Source: Paenibacillus daejeonensis DSM 15491
Lineage (GTDB): Bacteria > Bacillota > Bacilli > Paenibacillales > Paenibacillaceae
Assembly (NCBI RefSeq): GCF_000378385.1
Contig: NZ_KB899675.1
Location: forward strand, 1 to 39,706
Reading direction: 5' to 3'
DNA length: 39,706 nucleotides
Positions 34,277 to 39,706 of the stretch are shown one piece after another (the first letter of the stretch is position 1; every line of letters starts with the position of its first letter). A program made the translations under genes and the position numbers. Below the pieces are notes generated by a model. The model had not been told where the DNA came from, did no database searches, and saw only the letters and a program-made list of their open reading frames with translations.

Positions 34277-34330
34277 GGGGCTGTCCCATGTCATTTTAGG
34301 TGACGGAGGGACGCCCTTTCTTCATCTTAT
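34277..34330 (+). terminator. Terminator after the GH2 gene
   Basis: GGGCTGTCCC (one bulge) pairs with GGGACGCCC, with an inner GTCA/TGAC pair, followed by TTTCTTC. Confidence 0.7.
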
Positions 34331-34391
34331 TTTTCTTAAAAAAAACCGCAAGAAAGCGCATAAAAGGATCGTGCCATTATTTAACTTCGCG

Positions 34392-34400
34392 TGCTATAAT
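34392..34400 (+). promoter_or_regulatory. Extended -10 promoter of the GGDEF-EAL gene
   Basis: TGC-TATAAT (-10 at 34395-34400) is a TGn-extended consensus -10, about 85 bases before the start codon, after the GH2 terminator. Confidence 0.6.
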
Positions 34401-34485
34401 CGACTTGCCTGGAATAGGTTCAGTTGGATTGGACGGCCGCCGTCCGCTGGATCAGATATGCTCGCAGAAAGGGGAGCGCATATGC

Positions 34486-36348
34486 ATGCGATATAAAGCT
34501 ACCCTCATTCTCTGTCTGGTCATTTTGACAGCGAATGGATTGCATATGCTTTACAATGAATTCTCCGCTGTGCGCCTGCTCATTTTAGGAGTAAACATCG
34601 CCATTGCCTGGTTTTTGGGAAGAAAAATGGATCAGTATCTCCAGATGAGGCAGGAGCTGAGCCGGACCAAGGAAAACCTCATTCAATATTCGTATGGACT
34701 TGATTCTACGAAGGATGGCATAGGTATCACGAATGAGGCCGGCCGTTTTGAATACGTGAATCATGCGCATATAGAATTGTATGGATACTCCAGAATGGAG
34801 CTATTGCATGCGCACTGGAGCATCTGTTATTCCCATGAAACTCAGGAGAGGGTGGCCGGCGTTGCTGTGCCTGCTCTTCGAAGAGACGGCTTCTGGCGGG
34901 GGGAGGCGGAGGGCGTCCGCAAGGACGGAACGACGTTCCCCCAGGAGCTGGTGCTGTCGCAGATTCGGGGGAGCAGCAAGGTCTTTTGTGTGGTGCGGGA
35001 TTTGACGGAGCACAAAGGCGCGGAAGCGAAGATCCGGCAATTGGCGCTGACGAATGAAGTTACGGGGCTTCCCAACCGGCGGAGTCTTCTGAACAAGATG
35101 GCCGACCTGATGGCGGGGAGAGCGCCCTTTTATGTACTCTTTGTGGATGTGGACCGCTTCAAGCACGTGAATGATACCCTGGGGCATGAAATGGGGGACC
35201 AGTTGCTCCTGCAGGTTGCTCAGCGACTGGGCGCTTTTGAGAATGAAGAGGGAGCAGTGTTCCATTTTGGGGGAGATGAATTTATCCTTCTGCTGCAATG
35301 TTCATCAGACCAGGTGAAACGGTCTGCTGCCGCTATACTCGCCTCTATTGGCGAGCCCTTCGATATCTCGGGGATGGAGCTGAACATTACCGTGAGTATC
35401 GGCATCAGCGGCTACCCTGACGACCACGAGGAATGGGAGGGCTTGATTGGCTTGGCGGATACCGCCATGTACCAGGCCAAGCTGGCAGGCAAAAATCGTT
35501 ATCAAATCATCAACCACGATATAAAAGCAGCCCTGAAGCGCAAAGCGTACCTGGAGACCGAGTTGAAAAAAGCGATCCGCAATCGGCAGTTGGAGCTCCA
35601 TTATCAGCCGATCCTTGAGCTTGAAGGCCGCCAGGTGACGGCCGTGGAGGCCCTGCTGCGATGGAACCACCCGCAATTGGGGATGGTATCGCCGGCAGAG
35701 TTCGTACCGCTCGCGGAAGAGACGGGAATGATCACGGACATCGGCAGATGGGTAATCCAGGAGGCACTGACGCAGGCGGGGATATGGGGCCAGCGAGGGT
35801 ATAGTCTGGGGGTGTCCATCAATGTCTCCCAGCGGCAGCTTGGCAACGACAGGGGATTGGTGGACTACATTCGGGAGAGGCTGGCGGCAGGCCCGATAGA
35901 CCCGGCACAGGTAGTGCTCGAAATCACGGAGAGCGTCATGGAGGATTACGAGACCATCATTCCGGTCCTCAATGAGCTGAGGCAGTTGGGCCTGCGGATT
36001 GCCCTTGATGATTTTGGCACGGGATTCTCCTCCCTGTCATTCATCAAGCGCTTGCCGATCAACATGCTGAAGATTGACCAATCGTTTATCCGGGAGCTGA
36101 CCTCGGGCCAGACCGACGTGGCCATCATCAAGTCGATTCTGGAGCTAGCAATTAACTTGGAGCTTACCAGTGTCGCCGAAGGTGTGGAGACCCCGGAGCA
36201 AGTGGACATTCTTAAGCGGCTGCAGTGCTCGAAGGGCCAGGGCTATCTGTTCAGCAAGCCGCTTCCCGCGCAGGCCCTGGAGTCGTGGCTCGCAGAGCAG
36301 TCTGGGCCGATTAAACAGACGGGGACGGCTGATACCGGAGCGAAGTGA
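34486..36348 (+). CDS. Membrane PAS-GGDEF-EAL cyclic-di-GMP enzyme
   Basis: The protein makes and/or breaks cyclic-di-GMP. It (620 aa) has two close N-terminal helices (about 6-23 and 28-45), a PAS sensor domain (about 65-170, DGIGITNEAGRFEYVNHAHI), a GGDEF domain (about 185-345; GGDEF intact at about 262-266) and an EAL domain (about 360-605; EALLR at 388, EITES, DDFGTG, KIDQSF, AEGVET and QGYLFSKP all present). Both active sites look complete, so both activities are possible. The frame runs upstream to 34300, but ATG 34486 is chosen because AAGGGGAG lies nine bases before it and the protein then starts with its membrane helix. Confidence 0.94.
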   Translation: MRYKATLILCLVILTANGLHMLYNEFSAVRLLILGVNIAIAWFLGRKMDQYLQMRQELSRTKENLIQYSYGLDSTKDGIGITNEAGRFEYVNHAHIELYGYSRMELLHAHWSICYSHETQERVAGVAVPALRRDGFWRGEAEGVRKDGTTFPQELVLSQIRGSSKVFCVVRDLTEHKGAEAKIRQLALTNEVTGLPNRRSLLNKMADLMAGRAPFYVLFVDVDRFKHVNDTLGHEMGDQLLLQVAQRLGAFENEEGAVFHFGGDEFILLLQCSSDQVKRSAAAILASIGEPFDISGMELNITVSIGISGYPDDHEEWEGLIGLADTAMYQAKLAGKNRYQIINHDIKAALKRKAYLETELKKAIRNRQLELHYQPILELEGRQVTAVEALLRWNHPQLGMVSPAEFVPLAEETGMITDIGRWVIQEALTQAGIWGQRGYSLGVSINVSQRQLGNDRGLVDYIRERLAAGPIDPAQVVLEITESVMEDYETIIPVLNELRQLGLRIALDDFGTGFSSLSFIKRLPINMLKIDQSFIRELTSGQTDVAIIKSILELAINLELTSVAEGVETPEQVDILKRLQCSKGQGYLFSKPLPAQALESWLAEQSGPIKQTGTADTGAK

Positions 36349-36383
36349 TTGAAGTGATACTACTCCCTGAGAAGGAGCTGAGC

Positions 36384-37655
36384 ATGATGAGATATGAGAG
36401 AAATTGGGCGGGTAATTATACATTTAGTGCTGCGGAATGCCACTTGCCCGAGAACCTGGAAGAAGTGCAAGCATTGGTTGCGTCCAGCTCGCGCCTCAAG
36501 GTCATTGGTTCGCGGCATTCCTTCAACGGAATTGCAGATACAACAGCAGCGCATCTCTCGATGGAGCGGATGAACCGCATCCTCTCGCTGGATCGCGATC
36601 AAAATCGGGTAACGGTAGAGGGTGGAGTGCGGTACGGGGATTTATGTTCGTACTTGCATGAGCAGGGGTATGCACTGCACAACCTGGCTTCCTTGCCCCA
36701 CATTTCAGTTGCTGGTGCCTGCGCGACAGCTACCCACGGGTCAGGCGAGGCGAATGGCAATCTGGCCACGGTTGTTTACAGCTTAGAGATCGTCAAGGCA
36801 GATGGAGAACTTGTGACGTTTACGCGAGATGACGCGAACGGCGAGTTTTTCGGCGCGGTAGTGGGACTTGGGGCACTGGGTGTCGTAACGAAAATAACGC
36901 TGGATGTCGTGCCTGCATTTAATATGACGCAGCATGTCTATGAAGGGCTTCCACTGAGCGAGGTGCGGAATAACTTTGATGTCATCGTATCCTCGGGCTA
37001 CAGTGTCAGCCTGTTCTCGGACTGGACGGATACGACGTTTAACCAAGTGTGGTTGAAGCAGACTGCGCCAGCAGGTGCTGATGTCGTGCCTGGTGCCGAA
37101 CAATTCCACGGGGCTAAGCTCTCGGGGGTCAACCTCCATCCTGTGCCAGGACAAGGGGCCGACCATTGCAGTGAGCAGTGCGGGATTGCGGGGCCGTGGC
37201 ATGAGCGGATGCCGCATTTCAAGATGGCCTTCACGCCGAGTGCGGGCGAGGAGCTGCAGAGCGAATATATCGTGCCTCGTGAGCATGCGCTGCCTGCCTT
37301 GGAGGCGATCGCCAACCTCCGTGAGGACATCGCGCCGCTGCTGTTCACTTCGGAGGTGCGGACGATCGCAGCTGATCGGCTATGGTTGAGTCCCTGCTAT
37401 AAGCAGGACTCCGTTGGTTTTCATTTTACATGGAAACCGGAGTGGGAGGCGGTGCGTCAGGTGCTGCCGCGCATCGAGGCTCTTCTGGAGCCGTTCGATG
37501 CGCGCCCGCACTGGGGCAAGCTCTTCACCATGAGTGCTGAGCAGCTGCAGCCGTTGTTCCCCAAACTGCCGGACTTCCGTGCGTTGGCGCTGCGCTATGA
37601 CCCTGAAGGCAAGTTTAGGAATGCATATTTGGAGACGTATCTCTTTACTTCCTGA
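36384..37655 (+). CDS. FAD-linked oxidase, alditol oxidase-like
   Basis: This family (with D-arabinono-lactone and alditol/xylitol oxidases) oxidises polyols or sugar lactones with covalently bound FAD and O2. The protein (423 aa from ATG 36384) has the FAD-binding half with IGSRHSFNGIADTT, whose His is the likely FAD-attachment residue, and HNLASLPHISVAGACATATH followed by GSGEANGNLATVVYSLE, and a C-terminal substrate half ending RPHWGKLFTM and FRALALRYDPEGKFRNAYLE. These match AldO-type enzymes best. AAGGAG lies six bases before ATG 36384; the frame opens upstream at GTG 36345, overlapping the GGDEF gene. It lies 35 bases after that gene and may be co-transcribed. Confidence 0.9.
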   Translation: MMRYERNWAGNYTFSAAECHLPENLEEVQALVASSSRLKVIGSRHSFNGIADTTAAHLSMERMNRILSLDRDQNRVTVEGGVRYGDLCSYLHEQGYALHNLASLPHISVAGACATATHGSGEANGNLATVVYSLEIVKADGELVTFTRDDANGEFFGAVVGLGALGVVTKITLDVVPAFNMTQHVYEGLPLSEVRNNFDVIVSSGYSVSLFSDWTDTTFNQVWLKQTAPAGADVVPGAEQFHGAKLSGVNLHPVPGQGADHCSEQCGIAGPWHERMPHFKMAFTPSAGEELQSEYIVPREHALPALEAIANLREDIAPLLFTSEVRTIAADRLWLSPCYKQDSVGFHFTWKPEWEAVRQVLPRIEALLEPFDARPHWGKLFTMSAEQLQPLFPKLPDFRALALRYDPEGKFRNAYLETYLFTS

Positions 37656-37674
37656 CTCGGCATGACTCAAGTTG

Positions 37675-37704
37675 CCATCTGCTTTCGCGAGCGGATGGTT
37701 TTTT
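37675..37704 (+). terminator. Terminator after the oxidase gene
   Basis: CCATCTGCT pairs with AGCGGATGG (one G-U) around TTCGCG, followed by T6. Confidence 0.9.
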
Positions 37705-37831
37705 GTCATGTTGACACAAATATGGAACACTACAGGCTGCCCAAAACATAGTCAATGACTGATATCTCATGTATGATGATGAGGTTGTTACTGGGCGTTG
37801 GATCCAGTCGGCTACGGAAAGGATGCTGAAG

Positions 37832-39706
37832 ATGAAAAAGGGATGGCTGGTATTCATTTCACTCATACTCGCTATTGAATCATTGCTTGTGCCGCCTGGG
37901 GCTGCGGCGGCGGGGCTTGCATTTACATCGGTGTCGAGCCAAGCGGATACGTCAGTGGCACTCGACACCGAAGGAGAGATCTATGCTTGGGGCAGCAACT
38001 GGAACGGTCAGTTTGGCAATGGGACCAGCGCAGGATCTGCCGAGCCGCAGCGGATCGAGGTGCTGGAACATGGACTGCCAGTTACGTTCCGCGAAGTAAA
38101 GACAGGAAGGAGTCATAGCCTGGCTCTGGATACAGATGGGCAGATATGGAGCACCGGTGACAATGGTTACGGTCAGCTAGGCAAGGGGCATTTTGATGCT
38201 TCTCTGTCCTGGAGCAAATTAGTAATCACAGATGAAGGTGCGGAGGTTTCTTTCTCGACGATTGCCGCCGGTTGGGGTTCTTCCTATGCCATAGATGACA
38301 ATGGCGAGCTTTGGGGATGGGGTCTTAGAATCAGCTCTACGATGCCCCAACGCACGGCGATTCCGACCAAGCTGGGCCTGACGGATGGGGGGAGTCCGGT
38401 ACAATTTCAATCCATTGCCAACAATAATGAACAGGCCATTGGTATCGATTCGTCCAATCACTTGTGGCAAATCGCTCTTGTTGGGGATCAGACGCAGAAG
38501 TTCAACCTGACAGACGACGGGACGACGCCTCAATTTCAATCCGTTGCCGTTGGCGCAGGCTATGGTAACGGCGGGTTTCTGGCACTGGCGCTTGAAACGG
38601 ACGGAGACCTGTGGATTTGGGGTAGCAACGACCACGGCCAACTCGGCGATAGCGGAGTTGAGGATGAGACGCGCTGGTTGCCTGAGAAGCTGACCGTCTT
38701 GGATCACGGCAGTCCTGTTCTATTTTCCAAGATTGCAGGGGGCAACCACCATGCACTGGCTCTTGATACGAACGGGAATTTGTGGGCGTGGGGCAAAAAC
38801 GATCAGGGGCAGCTGGGCAATGGATCAACGGCGGGCAACGGGCCGGTCAAGGTGACGACAGAGGATAACGGAAATCCCACCCGGTTCACCTCGATTACAG
38901 CCGGCTTCGAAAAGTCCTACGCCCTTGATGCCGAGGGACGCATATGGGCCTGGGGTTATTCATATGGCTTGATGCCAAGCCGGTTCCCGGCTGGGGTCAG
39001 CCCGACCGTGACCCTGGCGGTATCCCAGACGTCTTCGACCTATCTCGAGGAAGTTACACTTACGGCCAACGTGTCAGGCGTATGGGGGATGCCAACCGGG
39101 ACTGTCGAGTTCAGAGACGGCACTCATGTGCTGGGGAACAGGGCTTTGAGTGGAGGCACAGCCGAACTTGATCTTTCTACGCTGTCAGCGGGCCCACATC
39201 ATCTGACGGTTCACTATAGCGGTGATGTTACATATAGTGCTCTGGCGTCTGAAATCTTGGACTACACGGTGGATATGCCGGGGGCTCCTGCGCTTACGCT
39301 GACACCGTCGACGACCGCTGACACCTTCGATCCGGTGACAATAGCGGTGGACGTGCAGATTGAAGGCACAGGCAACACACTGGACAGTCTGAAGTGGCTG
39401 GCAGGCAGCCGCGCCGCTGAAGACTTTGCCGGTGCGGGTACGGACATCTTGGGTAGCCGCAGTTTTGAAGCGGCAAGCAGCGGCATATACACGGCCTATG
39501 CGCGCGATGCTGCAGGCAGCGAAACCGTGGAGACGATCGAGCTGAACAATATTCTGGCTGCAGGTGACGCTGCAGGACTGAACGCAGCCATTGCGGCTGC
39601 CGGGCAGGCGCTGGCTGAGCATCCCGAAGGAAGCGGCGTCGGCGAGGCGCCAGCAGCTGCACGGTCCACGCTGCAGGCTGCGATTGGCGCCGCACAGGCG
39701 GTCGCG
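37832..39706 (+). CDS. Secreted RCC1-repeat protein, incomplete at right edge
   Basis: ATG 37832 opens a frame with no stop to the window end (625 codons seen). A signal peptide (about 1-30, GWLVFISLILAIESLLVPPG) is followed by seven RCC1-type repeats (about 38-385), each of the form ALDTxGxIWxWG...GQLGNG, enough for one complete seven-bladed propeller. An Ig-like Big_3-type domain follows (about 390-475, TLTANVSGVWGMPTGTVEFR and HHLTVHYSGDVTYSA), then another beta region and the start of an Ala-rich helical segment (LNAAIAAAGQALAEHPEGSG) resembling a FIVAR domain. Such proteins are large cell-surface proteins in Paenibacillus-like genomes, often ending in SLH repeats, but that end is not visible here. 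The binding target is unknown. Confidence 0.9.
   Translation, partial: MKKGWLVFISLILAIESLLVPPGAAAAGLAFTSVSSQADTSVALDTEGEIYAWGSNWNGQFGNGTSAGSAEPQRIEVLEHGLPVTFREVKTGRSHSLALDTDGQIWSTGDNGYGQLGKGHFDASLSWSKLVITDEGAEVSFSTIAAGWGSSYAIDDNGELWGWGLRISSTMPQRTAIPTKLGLTDGGSPVQFQSIANNNEQAIGIDSSNHLWQIALVGDQTQKFNLTDDGTTPQFQSVAVGAGYGNGGFLALALETDGDLWIWGSNDHGQLGDSGVEDETRWLPEKLTVLDHGSPVLFSKIAGGNHHALALDTNGNLWAWGKNDQGQLGNGSTAGNGPVKVTTEDNGNPTRFTSITAGFEKSYALDAEGRIWAWGYSYGLMPSRFPAGVSPTVTLAVSQTSSTYLEEVTLTANVSGVWGMPTGTVEFRDGTHVLGNRALSGGTAELDLSTLSAGPHHLTVHYSGDVTYSALASEILDYTVDMPGAPALTLTPSTTADTFDPVTIAVDVQIEGTGNTLDSLKWLAGSRAAEDFAGAGTDILGSRSFEAASSGIYTAYARDAAGSETVETIELNNILAAGDAAGLNAAIAAAGQALAEHPEGSGVGEAPAAARSTLQAAIGAAQAVA

Noticed and set aside
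34300-34485. Upstream extension of the GGDEF-EAL frame
   Set aside because: It crosses a terminator and the TGCTATAAT promoter, has no ribosome binding site, and ATG 34486 has a strong one.
37711-37716. TTGACA as promoter of the RCC1-repeat gene
   Set aside because: A perfect -35 hexamer, but no acceptable -10 lies 16-18 bases downstream.
1-39706. CRISPR arrays, rRNA, ordinary tRNA genes and transposases
   Set aside because: None seen: no regularly spaced repeats of suitable length, no tRNA cloverleaf outside ssrA, and no DDE or serine/tyrosine recombinase motif in any frame.

Overview
The window looks like chromosome of a Gram-positive, low-to-mid GC, spore-former-type Firmicute close to Paenibacillus. 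This is an inference from the rnr-smpB-ssrA order, a YfmM-type ABC-F protein, S-layer-homology (SLH) anchoring of a very large polysaccharide lyase, LplB/YtcP-type sugar permeases with a Cache-AraC regulator, and strong AGGAGG-type ribosome binding sites. Composition is patchy: rnr and the sugar genes are GC-rich, while 4.5-5.3 kb, 7.2-8.4 kb and 24.7-25.5 kb are clearly AT-richer, as expected of acquired DNA.

Layout. (a) 1-4.45 kb: a possible gene start running off the left edge, then the trans-translation/RNA-quality block: rnr (RNase R with a long Gly/Arg/Lys tail), smpB and ssrA (tmRNA, tag GKQQTNYAVAA). (b) 4.45-5.28 kb: a tiny toxin-antitoxin insert (48-aa antitoxin plus a Doc-type toxin) bracketed by the ssrA 3' end and a degenerate second copy of it, which looks like an att-flanked remnant in ssrA. 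The toxin has Tyr in place of the Fic-motif His. (c) 5.4-7.2 kb: the yfmM-type ABC-F gene and a short eroded coding remnant. (d) 7.2-13.4 kb: a defence-like island with a divergent AT-rich membrane protein, a McrB-like AAA+ protein with a DUF3578 domain, a DUF2357/PD-(D/E)XK nuclease (McrC-like) and a small unknown protein. (e) 13.5-16.5 kb, minus strand: a tctCBA tripartite tricarboxylate transporter with a perfect palindrome upstream. (f) 16.9-17.6 kb, minus strand: an XRE regulator plus a four-helix membrane protein, with repeated CTTTGCA boxes over the promoter. (g) 18.1-23.3 kb: a 1738-aa secreted rhamnogalacturonan lyase (PL11) with three SLH domains, preceded by two cre-like sites. (h) 23.5-25.5 kb: an alpha-helical repeat protein and a second toxin-antitoxin pair (AbrB-type antitoxin plus Doc). 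(i) 25.7-34.25 kb: a carbohydrate uptake/degradation cluster of two permeases, a lipoprotein binding protein, a membrane AraC regulator and a GH2 beta-mannosidase-like enzyme. (j) 34.5-37.65 kb: a PAS-GGDEF-EAL protein and an alditol-oxidase-like flavoprotein. (k) 37.8 kb to the right edge: a secreted protein with a seven-repeat RCC1-like propeller and an Ig-like domain, cut by the window end.

How the genes work together. rnr, smpB and ssrA form the ribosome-rescue and mRNA-decay module. The lyase could release pectin fragments at the cell surface, and the ABC/GH2 cluster could import and trim oligosaccharides; no transport ATPase is encoded beside the permeases, so a shared MsmX-type ATPase is expected. 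The most unusual parts are the ssrA-flanked toxin-antitoxin mini-insert with its altered catalytic motif, the second Doc module with an unrelated antitoxin, the type IV-like restriction island with an adjoining membrane protein, and several regulatory repeats that no annotated gene explains.
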